Shown in pieces: positions 55,838 to 64,000 of a stretch of DNA of 64,000 nucleotides (position 1 is the stretch's first letter; every line of letters starts with the position of its first letter). Made by a program: the position numbers and the translations under genes. The stretch is from JACVRW01 sp963771715. Its GTDB lineage: Bacteria > Actinomycetota > Thermoleophilia > Solirubrobacterales > Thermoleophilaceae. The notes under the pieces were generated by a model that had not been told where the DNA came from, searched no databases, and saw nothing but the letters and a program-made list of their open reading frames with translations. The stretch spans positions 62,001 through 126,000 of the forward strand of contig CAVYUQ010000006.1 in assembly GCA_963771715.1 (NCBI GenBank). Direction: 5' to 3'.

Positions 55838-56636
55838 GACGGCTGACCGTAGCAGCGGCCACCGCCAGGGCATCGGCGTTCTGGGCGACGTCGTGCACCC
55901 GGAACACGCTCGCGCCGCGCTCGAGCGCCAGCACGTTGGTGGCGATCGTGCCGGGCAGCCGCTCGCCCTCGTCCCTGCCGCCGGCGAGCTTGCCGAGGAA
56001 GCTCTTGCGCGAGGTGCCCACCACCACGGGCCTTCCGATGGCGACGATCTCGTCGAGGCGGCGCAGCAGCTCCAGGTTGTGCTCGACCGTCTTCCCGAAT
56101 CCGATGCCGGGGTCGAGCCACACGCGCTCCTCGTCGATCCCCGCGGACACCGCGAACGCGAGCCGCTCCTCGAGGAAGGCCTTCACCTCTGAGACCACGT
56201 CGTCGTAGCGAGGGTCCTGCTGCATGGTCCGCGGCTCGCCGAGCATGTGCATGAGGCAGCAGCCTGCCCCGGTCTCGGCCACCAGCTCCGCCATTGCGGG
56301 TTCGAACCGGAACGCGGACACGTCGTTCACGAGCGTGGCTCCGGCGTCGAGCGCGGCGCGGGCCACCGCGAGCTTGGTCGTGTCGATCGAGATCCGCGCG
56401 CCGCCCTCCTGCGCCAGCCGCTCGATCACGGGCAGCACGCGCTGGCGCTCCTCGGCCTCGGTCACCGGATCGGCACCCGGCCGCGTGGATTCGCCGCCCA
56501 CGTCGAGGATGTCCGCACCCTCTGCCACGAGGCGCCGGCCGTGCTCCACCGCGGCGTCGGCGTCGAGGTAGAGCCCGCCGTCCGAGAACGAGTCCGGCGT
56601 CACGTTGACGACCCCCATGATCAGCGGCGCGCGCAC
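55818..56636 (-). CDS. folP: Dihydropteroate synthase
   Basis: A 272-aa TIM barrel, target of sulfonamides. MGVVNVTPDSFSDGG, DVGGESTRPGA, DPGIGFGKTVEHN and VGTSRKSFLG are all in place. A GTG start (MRAPLIMGV) is three bases after the stop of the aminotransferase gene. Confidence 0.96.
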   Translation of the reverse strand: MRAPLIMGVVNVTPDSFSDGGLYLDADAAVEHGRRLVAEGADILDVGGESTRPGADPVTEAEERQRVLPVIERLAQEGGARISIDTTKLAVARAALDAGATLVNDVSAFRFEPAMAELVAETGAGCCLMHMLGEPRTMQQDPRYDDVVSEVKAFLEERLAFAVSAGIDEERVWLDPGIGFGKTVEHNLELLRRLDEIVAIGRPVVVGTSRKSFLGKLAGGRDEGERLPGTIATNVLALERGASVFRVHDVAQNADALAVAAATVSRHVGEGA

Positions 56637-56639
56637 CCG

Positions 56640-57932
56640 TCAGCCCACAGCGAGCTCGCTCGTGACCGTGGTGAGCGCCTCGTCGATCACCGTGATGGCG
56701 AGGTCCACCTCGTCGTCGCTGACCGTGAGCGGCGGGGCCATGCGCAGGCAGTTCGCCGATCCGGCGCTCTGCCCGCGCACGAGGTTCATGGACAGCCCGC
56801 AGCGGAGGCACTCGTCGGTGAGCGCCCGCCCGAGCGCGTCGGCGGGTTTGCGCGTGTCGCGGTCCTCCACGAGCTCGACGCCCGCGAGCAGGCCCATGCC
56901 GCGCACGTCGCCGATCGACTCGTGCCGCCCCTGGAGCTCGCGCAGGCCGGCGAGCAGGCGCTCGCCGCGCGCCTTCGCCGCGCCGGGGAGATCCTCGCTG
57001 ATCACCACGTCGAGCACCGCCTCGGCCGCCGCGGCGGGGAGCGGGTCGGAGACGTGCGACGTCACGTGCGTGAAGCCCATCTCGAAGCAGCGCTGCTCGA
57101 TGTCGGACGTGGTGATCACGGCGGACACCGGCACCCCGCCGCCGAGCGTCTTCGAGAGCACCAGGAAGTCCGGCACCACGTCGTAGATCTCGAACCCGTA
57201 CATCGAGCCGAGCCGGCCGAGCCCGGTCTGGCACTCGTCGAACACGAGCAGCATGTCGCGCTCGGCGCACAGCTCCGCCATGCGCACGAAGTAGCCCGGC
57301 GGCGGCACGATCACGCCGCCCGCGGACAGGACCGGCTCGGCGAGCACCGCAGCCGGCGAGCCCACGGTCGCCTGGTCGAACAGGTCGAAGCCGACCTCGA
57401 GACAGGAGCAGTCGCAGTTGCCGTCGCAGTGCCGGATCGGGCAGCGGTACTCGTACGGGGCCGGGATCGCGAAGGTGCCGGGCGCGGTGGGCCCGTGGCC
57501 GCGGCGGCCGGCGGCGTATGTGTGTGCCGACACGCCGGCGGTCACGCCGTGCCAGCTGCGCGTGAGAGCAGCCACCTCGAACTTGCCGCTGAACAGCTTG
57601 GCCATCCGCAGCGCCGCCTCGTTGGCCTCGCCTCCGGTCGAGAGGAACATGGCGCGCTCGAGCGGCGGCGGCAGCGTCCCGATCAGGCGCTCGGCCAGCG
57701 AGATCACAGGCGGCGACAGCGACCACGAGTTCAGGTGCATCACCTCGCGGCAGGAGCGCTCGATTGCCTCGACCACGCGAGGGTGGTTGTGGCCGATCGT
57801 GGCGCAGATCTGACCGGCCGTGAAGTCGAGCACCCGGCTGCCGTCCTCCATCTCGATGAACGAGCCGGACGCGGACTTGACGAGGCCGGGCGCGAAGGGC
57901 CCGCCGTAACGGATGAGGAGATCGCTGCTCAT
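56640..57932 (-). CDS. Class III aminotransferase, 2,2-dialkylglycine decarboxylase-like
   Basis: A 430-aa PLP enzyme. LVFDECQTGLGRLG holds the cofactor Asp, LSKTLGGG the Schiff-base Lys, and THVSDPLPAAAAEAVLDV and LGLSMN-type end segments closely resemble dialkylglycine decarboxylase. A Cys-rich insert (CPIRHCDGNCDCSCLEVGF, five Cys in 14 residues) precedes the FDLFDQATVG helix and is not part of the family as I know it. It could bind a metal. It heads the fol group. Confidence 0.85.
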   Translation of the reverse strand: MSSDLLIRYGGPFAPGLVKSASGSFIEMEDGSRVLDFTAGQICATIGHNHPRVVEAIERSCREVMHLNSWSLSPPVISLAERLIGTLPPPLERAMFLSTGGEANEAALRMAKLFSGKFEVAALTRSWHGVTAGVSAHTYAAGRRGHGPTAPGTFAIPAPYEYRCPIRHCDGNCDCSCLEVGFDLFDQATVGSPAAVLAEPVLSAGGVIVPPPGYFVRMAELCAERDMLLVFDECQTGLGRLGSMYGFEIYDVVPDFLVLSKTLGGGVPVSAVITTSDIEQRCFEMGFTHVTSHVSDPLPAAAAEAVLDVVISEDLPGAAKARGERLLAGLRELQGRHESIGDVRGMGLLAGVELVEDRDTRKPADALGRALTDECLRCGLSMNLVRGQSAGSANCLRMAPPLTVSDDEVDLAITVIDEALTTVTSELAVG

Positions 57933-57950
57933 CCCGGCATAGTGCTGTGC

Positions 57951-58766
57951 GTGACCGCTTCTGACAAGGCCGCCGACCTATCCACCGGTGTGACCCTGCA
58001 GTACTTCGAGCAAGGCGAGCGCTCCGGCGTGCCGGTCCTGCTCCTGCACGCCTACGCGGACTCGAGGCGCTCGTTCGAGCTGCTGCTGCCTCACCTGCCG
58101 AACTCGGTCCACGCCTTCGCGCCCAGCCAGCGCGGCCACGGCGACTCGGACCGGCCGGCCGACGGCTACCGGCCGGCCGACCTCGTGGCCGACGTGGGCG
58201 CTTTCATGGACGCCGTTGGCCTCGAGGCCGCGGTGCTCGTGGGCTCGTCGAGCGCCGGCGACGTCGCGCGGCGTTTCGCGATCGAACATCCCGAGCGGAC
58301 GCTCGGCGTCGTGGTCGTCGGCGGCTTCCACAGCTTCCCGGCGGATAGCCCGGCGGTGCTCGACATGCGCGACAGGATGGCGGCTCTGAGCGACCCGGTC
58401 GACCCGGCGTTCGCGCGCGAGTTCACGCAGAGCGTCGTCGGCCCCGGCGTGTCGCCCGACTTCCTGGACGCGATGGTGGCCGAGAGCTGCAAGCTGCCGG
58501 CGCACGTGTGGCGCAGGATGCTCGACGGCCTGCTCGAGACCCCGCCCGCGACCGGCACGGTTCACGCGCCCGCGCTCGTGATCTGGGGCGACCAGGATTC
58601 GGTCTGCCCGCGCAGCGAGCAGGACGCCCTGCTGGCCGCCATGCCCTCGGCCGAGCTTCGGGTCCACCCCGGGGCCGGTCACGTCGTCCACTGGGAGCGG
58701 CCGGCCGAGGTGGCCCACGACGTGGCGGAGTTCGCGCTCCAGCGAGGGGCGGATCAGCCGGCCTGA
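57951..58766 (+). CDS. Alpha/beta hydrolase
   Basis: A 271-aa hydrolase. LLLHAYADSRRS forms the oxyanion region, VLVGSSSAGDVARR holds the nucleophile elbow (G-S-S-S-A-G), WGDQDSVCP the acid and GAGHVVHWE the His. A GTG start is used; one three codons earlier is possible. It converges on queA and overlaps it by 13 bases. Confidence 0.85.
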   Translation: MTASDKAADLSTGVTLQYFEQGERSGVPVLLLHAYADSRRSFELLLPHLPNSVHAFAPSQRGHGDSDRPADGYRPADLVADVGAFMDAVGLEAAVLVGSSSAGDVARRFAIEHPERTLGVVVVGGFHSFPADSPAVLDMRDRMAALSDPVDPAFAREFTQSVVGPGVSPDFLDAMVAESCKLPAHVWRRMLDGLLETPPATGTVHAPALVIWGDQDSVCPRSEQDALLAAMPSAELRVHPGAGHVVHWERPAEVAHDVAEFALQRGADQPA

Positions 58767-59779
58767 GGCAGGATCAGGTGGCTGTCGCCGAACTCGTGGA
58801 GGCGGTAGCCGCGCTCGGCGGCCGTCCGGTACGAGCGGCGCAGCAGATCCCGGCCAGCCGCGGCCTCGAGCAGCTGAAGGTGCGAGGAGTGCGAGTCGTG
58901 CCAGCCGGTGAGCAGGCCGTCGATTGCGCGCAGCCCTCGCTCCGGCGTGACGACCAGGTTGGTCACGCCCTCGCCCGCGCGGACCACTCCGTCCGCGCCG
59001 GCCACGGTCTCCAGGGCGCGGACGACCGTGGTTCCCACGGCGATCACGCGCCCGCCCCACTCGTGCACCGCATTCACGAGGCGCGCGCTCGCGAGGGGGA
59101 CGCGATAGCGCTCCGGATAGGGGCTCTCGCCCAGTTCGAGCGACGACACGCCGGCGTGTAGCGTCAGCGGTGCGAACAGCACGCCGCGCGCCACGAGCTC
59201 CGCCACCAGGCCGGCGGTGAAGGGCCGCGCCGCGCTCGGCATCTCGACGCTGCCGGGGTGAAGCGCGAAGACGGTCTGGTAGGCGTCGATCGGCCACTCC
59301 TCCGGCGTGTGGCCGTAGCGGATCGGGTGTCCGTGGCGGTGCAGGTAGCTCTCCGCAGGCTCGCCGAGCGAGAGCCGCGCGACGAACAGGCGGTTGCTCC
59401 CGAGGTACGGCGCGAGCAGTTCGGCGCCGGCACCACCGGGGAGCGCGAGCCGTGCCCCGCTTCGCGCGGGGCGGAGCGGCCGCCGCTCGGCGGTGCGCAG
59501 CTCGACGACCCAGTTGCCGCCCTCGACCGGCGTCGACAGGTGCAGCGTGACCTCGTCGCCGTCGAGACGCGCTGGAAGCGCCGCGGGCAGGGTCGCGGAC
59601 GTGTTCACGACCAGCAGGTCCCCTGGCCGCAGGAAGCGCCCGAGCTCGCGGAACCGGGCGTGGACGAGCGCGCCGTCGTCCCGGCTCGCCACGAGCATCG
59701 CCACGTCGGCGCGATCGGCTCCGCGAACCTCCGCCGGCTCGACCGCGTCGAGCGGCTCGGCGAGGTCGGCCTCGATCAA
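58754..59779 (-). CDS. queA: S-adenosylmethionine:tRNA ribosyltransferase-isomerase
   Basis: A 341-aa QueA-like enzyme of queuosine synthesis. LRPGDLLVVNTSATLPAAL, the segment HRHGHPIRYGH and VGTTVVRALETVAG are diagnostic. GTSLHL-type TLHAG is also seen. No other queuosine genes lie in the window. It is coupled to the SDR gene upstream (ATGA). Confidence 0.92.
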   Translation of the reverse strand: MIEADLAEPLDAVEPAEVRGADRADVAMLVASRDDGALVHARFRELGRFLRPGDLLVVNTSATLPAALPARLDGDEVTLHLSTPVEGGNWVVELRTAERRPLRPARSGARLALPGGAGAELLAPYLGSNRLFVARLSLGEPAESYLHRHGHPIRYGHTPEEWPIDAYQTVFALHPGSVEMPSAARPFTAGLVAELVARGVLFAPLTLHAGVSSLELGESPYPERYRVPLASARLVNAVHEWGGRVIAVGTTVVRALETVAGADGVVRAGEGVTNLVVTPERGLRAIDGLLTGWHDSHSSHLQLLEAAAGRDLLRRSYRTAAERGYRLHEFGDSHLILPQAG

Positions 59780-60480
59780 CGCGTGGCCCCCGCGAGCTCG
59801 GCGGCCCGGTAGCGGCCGCTCGGGAGCGAGCCCTCGATCAGCGCGAGCAGGCCCGGCACGCTGTCCTCGGGCGGCGGCCGGTCCGAGATGTCCTCGCCCG
59901 GGAAGGCGGCCTGGTGCATCTCCGTCCGCATGTCCCCGGGGTCGATCGAGTAGATCCGCAGCGCCGGGTGCTCGGCGGCGAGAATCGCGGTGAGCTGCTC
60001 GAGCGCGGCCTTCGACGACCCGTAGCCGCCCCAGCCCTCGTATGGCTCGACCGCGGCGTCCGAGGTCACGTCGAGGATCGCGGCTCCGTCCCGAAGGCGC
60101 GGCAGGGCTAGCTGCACGAGGGCGAGCGGCGCGACCACGTTCGCCTCGTAGACGCGCCGCAGCTCGTCGAGCGGGTAGTCCGCCAGCGCGGGTTGCGGGC
60201 TCGGCCCGAGCAGGCTCGCGTTGTTGGCGATCAGGTCGATCTCGTCGCCGGCCGCCTCCACGAGCGCCTGCCGGTGCTCGGGATCGGCCACGTCACCGGC
60301 GATCGCCGTTACGTCCCTCAGGCCGGCCGCGGCGTCGGCGAGAGCCTCCTCACCACGCGCATCCACCACGAGCCGCCAGCCGCGCTCGTCGAGCGCGCGC
60401 GCAAGGGCGAGCCCGAGACCGCGCGACGCTCCGGTGACGATTCCGACAGGCACCGCTGGATGATGCAACTTCAAGTGCAC
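59776..60480 (-). CDS. Short-chain dehydrogenase/reductase
   Basis: A 234-aa classical SDR. TGASRGLGLALARAL binds the cofactor, NNAS replaces NNAG, and YGSSKAALEQL carries Tyr and Lys. Asp-rich DARGEEALADA after the second strand prefers NAD(H) or depends on NADP via Arg; unclear. The substrate is unknown. Confidence 0.88.
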   Translation of the reverse strand: MHLKLHHPAVPVGIVTGASRGLGLALARALDERGWRLVVDARGEEALADAAAGLRDVTAIAGDVADPEHRQALVEAAGDEIDLIANNASLLGPSPQPALADYPLDELRRVYEANVVAPLALVQLALPRLRDGAAILDVTSDAAVEPYEGWGGYGSSKAALEQLTAILAAEHPALRIYSIDPGDMRTEMHQAAFPGEDISDRPPPEDSVPGLLALIEGSLPSGRYRAAELAGATR

Positions 60481-60523
60481 TTGAAGTCAAGGGCCCCCGG
60501 AGCCCTATGTCAGGGTTGGCCGC

Positions 60524-61559
60524 GTGAGAATCGAGGACGCACAGCGGCTCTGGCAGCCGGAGACGCTCTACCTGAACACCGCGAGCTACGGGCTGCCGCC
60601 CACGCCCGCATGGGAAGCGCTTCAGGCCGTGCTCGCGGACTGGCGCGGCGGCCGCACGAGCTGGGAGGGCTGGGGCGACTCCACGGAGAGCGCTCGGGCG
60701 TCGTTCGCGCGGCTCGTGGGCGTCCCGACGGAGTGGATCGCGGTGGGCGCGAACACGTCCAGCATGGTCGGGCTCGTGGCGGCGTGGCTGCCGGACGGCG
60801 CGCGCGTGGTCTCGACCGAGCCGGAGTTCACCTCGCTTCTGTGGCCCTTCCTGGCGCAGGAGCGCGGAATCGAGGTGGAGTGCGTGCCCGTCGCCGGACT
60901 GCCGGACGCGATCGACGAGCGCACCGACGTCGTGGCCGTCAGCGTCGTCCAGTCGTCCACCGGCGAGCTCGTCCGACCTCGATGCGGTGATCGACGCCGC
61001 CGCGGCCCACGACGCGCGCGTGGTGGTGGACGCGACGCAGGCGTGTGGCTGGCTTCCGGTCGACGCCTCGCGCATCGACGTGCTCGCGTGCAGCGCCTAC
61101 AAGTGGCTCTGCTCCCCGCGCGGAACGGCGTTCATGAGCGTCCGGCCGGAGCTCCACGACCGGCTGACCCCGCACGGGGCCGGCTGGTACGCCGGCGAGG
61201 ACCCGTACTCGTCGTTCTACGGCGCGCCCCTGCGGCTGGCGAGCGACGCACGCCGCTTCGACCTGAGCCCCGCCTGGTTCTCGTGGATCGCCACCGCCCC
61301 GACGATCGAGCTCCTCCTGGAGATCGGGATCGAGGCGATCCACGAGCACGACCTCCGCCTCGCCAACCGCTTCCGAGCCGGACTCGGCCTCCCGCCGGGC
61401 GACACGGCGATCGTCTCCGCCGAGCTGCCCGAAGCGGAGGAGCGCCTACAGGGCACGCGCGTGATGGCGGCCGCACGAGCAGGCCTGCTGCGCACCTCAT
61501 GGCACGTCTACAACACGGACGAGGACGTGGACGAGCTGCTGGCTTTACTGACCGGCTAA
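60524..61559 (+). CDS. Class V aminotransferase / cysteine desulfurase-like PLP enzyme (frameshifted)
   Basis: About 345 aa. LYLNTASYGLPP opens the fold, GANTSSMVGLVAAW binds phosphate, VVDATQACGWLP has the cofactor Asp and ACSAYKWLCSPRG the Schiff-base Lys. An indel near 60975 breaks the frame between SSTGELV and DLDAVIDAAAAH. No loop Cys typical of desulfurases is obvious, so an aminotransferase or lyase role is open. Confidence 0.85.
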
Positions 61560-61568
61560 GGTCCCGCC

Positions 61569-61870
61569 GTGGGCCTCGCGGATCGCTTTAAGAAGTCGTC
61601 ACACGACCGTCGCTCGGTGGAGCTGCTCTTGACGGGTCAAGGCGCGAGCCAAGAGGAGGCCGACGAGATCATCAGGCTGCTCGAGGTCCGGCTCTCGCCG
61701 CGCGGGATGCACGACTGGCTCGCTCACTCGAAGGAGTCGCACGCGATCACGGACCCGGAGGCCAGCGGCACTTTGGTGTCGAGCTGAAGTGGACACCGGT
61801 CAACGCAATCCAGGCTGGCAAGACGAAGCTGGTAATCGACGAAGCGCGCCGCTTCGGAACGGACACCTAG
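61569..61870 (+). CDS. Unrecognised 100-aa protein (frameshifted)
   Basis: Starts at GTG, ten bases after the aminotransferase stop. The first 65 codons read RRSVELLLTGQGASQEEADE and VRLSPRGMHDWLAHSK. An indel near 61775 then leads to HFGVELKWTPVNAIQAGKTK and ends RRFGTDT. Helical then strand-like; no motif recognised. It may be coupled to the aminotransferase. Confidence 0.55.
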
Positions 61871-62030
61871 CGAGAGCAGGAGCGCTCGACGGGCGGGGCC
61901 GTGCGGCATCCCTGGACGCAGACCGTGTCAGAGCGAGCCGCGAAGCAGGCGAGCGAACGAGCCGGCAAAGCGGCGAGCAGGTCTGCGGGAAGGCGATGCG
62001 GCACGGGCCGCCCGCCACGGCGTTACAGAA
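61871..62030. other. Intergenic stretch before the ftsH end
   Basis: A 160-bp gap between convergent genes. A dyad-rich stretch of CGAGCGAACGAGCC-type repeats is seen, but no clean terminator or gene. Confidence 0.35.
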
Positions 62031-63992
62031 CTAGGGCTTCTCGGGCGAGTTGCCGCGCATCTCGGCGGTTCCGCCGGCCAGGCCTGGCCGCGGCAGCGTC
62101 TTCGGCGCCCGCTCCGGCTTGCGCTCCGGCGCCTCGGGAGTGGGCGTGGGCGCCACCGGCACTGGCGGCTCCTCGGCGCCGAACACCTCTTCCTCGGACT
62201 TGCCGTCCAGCAGCTCGATGAACTGCTCGCGCTCGATGGTCTCGCGGCGCAGGAGGATCTCGGAGGTCAGGTCGAGCGCCGGCCGGTGGCTCTCGAGCAC
62301 CTCACGCGCAAGCTGGTGCGCCTCCTCGACGATGCGCCGGATCTCGTCGTCGATCTCGCGGGCGATCTCGTCGGAGTAGTCGGGCTCGGATGAGAACTCG
62401 CGGCCCAGGAACGGCTGGCCGTGGTCGTGGCCGAACACGCGCGGGCCGAGCTTCTCGGACATGCCGAAGCGCATGACCATCTGCTTCGCGGTCGCGGTGA
62501 CCTTCTCGAGGTCGTTGGAGGCGCCGGTGGTGACCTCGCCGAACACGATCTCCTCGGCGGCACGCCCGCCCAGCGTCATCGCCATCGTGTCCGAGAGCTC
62601 CGCGCGCGTGGTGAGGAACTTGTCCTCGGTCGGCAGCGAGATCGTGTAGCCGAGCGCCTGGCCGCGCGAGATCACGGAGATCTTGTGGACCGGGTCGGTG
62701 TTCTCGAGGTAGTGCGCCACCAGCGCGTGGCCCATCTCGTGGAAAGCCGTGACGCGGCGCTCCTTCTCGGACATCACGCGGGTCTTCTTCTCCGGCCCCG
62801 CGATCACCCGCATGATCCCCTCCTCCAGCTGGAGGTGGTCGATCTCGCGCTTGCCCTGGCGGGCGGCCAGCAGGGCCGCCTCGTTCACGAGGTTCTGAAG
62901 GTCGGCGCCGGTGAAGCCGGGCGTCTGGCCGGCGAGCACGTCTAGGTCGATCGCCTTGGCGAGCGGCTTGCCGCGCGTGTGCACCTCGAGGATCTTCTGG
63001 CGGCCCTTGCGGTCGGGCCGGTCCACCACGATCTGGCGGTCGAAGCGGCCCGGGCGCAGCAGCGCCGGGTCGAGGATGTCGGGCCGGTTCGTGGCGGCGA
63101 TAAGGATGATGTTGTCCTTCATCTCGAAGCCGTCCATCTCGACGAGCAGCTGGTTCAGCGTCTGCTCGCGCTCGTCGTGACCGCCGCCGAGGCCGGCGCC
63201 GCGGTGGCGGCCGACCGCGTCGATCTCGTCCATGAAGATGATGCAGGGGGAGTTCTGCTTGGCCTGCTCGAAGAGGTCACGCACGCGCGAGGCGCCCACG
63301 CCGACGAACATCTCGACGAAGTCCGAGCCGGAGATCGAGAAGAAGGGCACGCCGGCCTCGCCCGCGACAGCGCGCGCCAGCAGCGTCTTGCCGGTGCCCG
63401 GCGGGCCGTAGAGCAGCACGCCCTTGGGGATGCGCGCTCCGAGCGCCTGGAACTTCTTGGGGTTCTCGAGGAACTCCTTGATCTCCTGGAGCTCCTCCAC
63501 CGCCTCGTCCACACCCGCCACATCGCGGAAGGTGATCTTCGGAGCGTCCACCGACATCCGCTTCGCGCGCGACTTCCCGAAGGACATCACCTTCGAGCCG
63601 CCGCCCTGCATCTGGTTGATGATGAACAGCCAGAACAGCAGGAAGATCACAAAGGGAAGGATGTAGGTGAGCGCCGTGAGCCAGCCCGAGCCGCCCTTCG
63701 GCTTGACGTTGACCGTGGCATCTGAGGCCCGAAGCTGGTTGATCAGGCTCGGCTCGGTGTTGTCCGGATAGGCGGTCTGGTACTTCGTCTTGTCCCTGAG
63801 CTCCACGTCGACGCGGTTGTTCTTGGTGTTGAGCGTGGCGCTCTTCACCTGGCCCTTGTCGACCTGTGTGAGGAACTGCGAGTACGGCGGCGGCTCCGTC
63901 CTGTCCCCAGGGCTGATCAGCTTCTGGGCGAAGAAGGCCAGCACGACGACGATCAGGATGGGGAACGCGGCGCTCTTAAAGAATCTGCTCAA
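62031..63992 (-). CDS. ftsH: ATP-dependent zinc metalloprotease FtsH
   Basis: A 653-aa membrane protease. TM1 is at about 8-24 and TM2 at about 104-127, with a periplasmic part between. The AAA Walker A motif GPPGTGKT is at 196-203, Walker B IIFMDEIDA at 251-259, and the zinc site HEMGH at 418-422 (most FtsH have HEAGH). A Pro-rich C-terminal tail (PVPVAPTPTPEAPER) is specific to this branch. It degrades membrane and regulatory proteins. The start is 8 bases from the window edge, so its promoter is not seen. Confidence 0.97.
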   Translation of the reverse strand: MSRFFKSAAFPILIVVVLAFFAQKLISPGDRTEPPPYSQFLTQVDKGQVKSATLNTKNNRVDVELRDKTKYQTAYPDNTEPSLINQLRASDATVNVKPKGGSGWLTALTYILPFVIFLLFWLFIINQMQGGGSKVMSFGKSRAKRMSVDAPKITFRDVAGVDEAVEELQEIKEFLENPKKFQALGARIPKGVLLYGPPGTGKTLLARAVAGEAGVPFFSISGSDFVEMFVGVGASRVRDLFEQAKQNSPCIIFMDEIDAVGRHRGAGLGGGHDEREQTLNQLLVEMDGFEMKDNIILIAATNRPDILDPALLRPGRFDRQIVVDRPDRKGRQKILEVHTRGKPLAKAIDLDVLAGQTPGFTGADLQNLVNEAALLAARQGKREIDHLQLEEGIMRVIAGPEKKTRVMSEKERRVTAFHEMGHALVAHYLENTDPVHKISVISRGQALGYTISLPTEDKFLTTRAELSDTMAMTLGGRAAEEIVFGEVTTGASNDLEKVTATAKQMVMRFGMSEKLGPRVFGHDHGQPFLGREFSSEPDYSDEIAREIDDEIRRIVEEAHQLAREVLESHRPALDLTSEILLRRETIEREQFIELLDGKSEEEVFGAEEPPVPVAPTPTPEAPERKPERAPKTLPRPGLAGGTAEMRGNSPEKP

Positions 63993-64000
63993 GCCAAAAC

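Noticed and set aside
62031..63992. HEMGH in FtsH as a damaged zinc site
   Set aside because: Both His and the Glu are kept; Met for Ala at the middle position should not remove metal binding.

Overview
The window is about 64 kb of very GC-rich DNA packed with short-gap or overlapping genes (many ATGA/GTGA stop-start junctions, several GTG starts). It has no tRNA, rRNA, insertion sequence, prophage or CRISPR array. The gene mix (GlnT/Glx-type amine genes, ClpC, FtsH next to folP-folB-folK, a one-block FAS-II operon, type III pantothenate kinase) fits a high-GC actinobacterium. I would guess Thermoleophilia (Solirubrobacterales/Gaiellales-like), but this is inference from gene content only. 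At least twenty genes carry one-base frameshifts, mostly where a short G or C run is one base too long or too short. I read these as assembly errors and give full-span coordinates for each gene.

Region A (1-8.7 kb, minus strand) is an amine-type cluster: an aldehyde dehydrogenase, then a glutamine-synthetase-like ligase, a class II amidotransferase, a GXGXG protein, an FMN/iron-sulfur glutamate-synthase core, a 150-aa protein I do not recognise, a FAD oxidoreductase and a small ABM-domain protein. Region B (12.1-24.4 kb) is a second, fuller set: divergent gmaS, then mgsA-mgsB-mgsC, the four sarcosine-oxidase-like subunits (mgdB, mgdC, mgdD, mgdA), formate-THF ligase and a GntR regulator as last gene. 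Region B looks like a complete N-methylglutamate pathway for methylamine: gmaS makes gamma-glutamylmethylamide, MgsABC makes N-methylglutamate, MgdABCD oxidises it and passes the C1 unit to tetrahydrofolate, and Fhs interconverts 10-formyl-THF and formate. The same AT-rich palindromic core (TATACAAATTTG) lies in front of the region A ligase and in front of mgdB, suggesting one regulator controls both sets. Region A may treat another amine in a parallel way, ending in the aldehyde dehydrogenase.

Between them (8.7-12 kb) are a HerA/YjgR-type ATPase, an NTF2-like protein, a small membrane protein and an orphan acidic protein. After region B come a glyoxalase-like protein, an acetyltransferase, a cation/proton antiporter coupled to an orphan membrane sensor (24.5-27.7 kb), and a GAF/PucR regulator divergent from an ammonium transporter followed by small membrane proteins (27.9-32.2 kb). 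The transporter could supply ammonium or methylammonium.

The rest is mostly housekeeping: a secreted M28 peptidase and a lipoprotein (32-35 kb), clpC, lysS, greA (35-41 kb), dus, a STAS protein and coaX (41-43.5 kb), a FAS-II block fabD-fabH-fabG-acpP-fabF-accD with MaoC-like and fabI genes (43.5-51.2 kb), small detoxification-type genes (51.2-52.9 kb), a NarL-type two-component system (52.9-54.9 kb), folK-folB-folP with a dialkylglycine-decarboxylase-like enzyme (54.9-58 kb), queA and an SDR (58-60.5 kb), a class V aminotransferase, and ftsH at the right edge.
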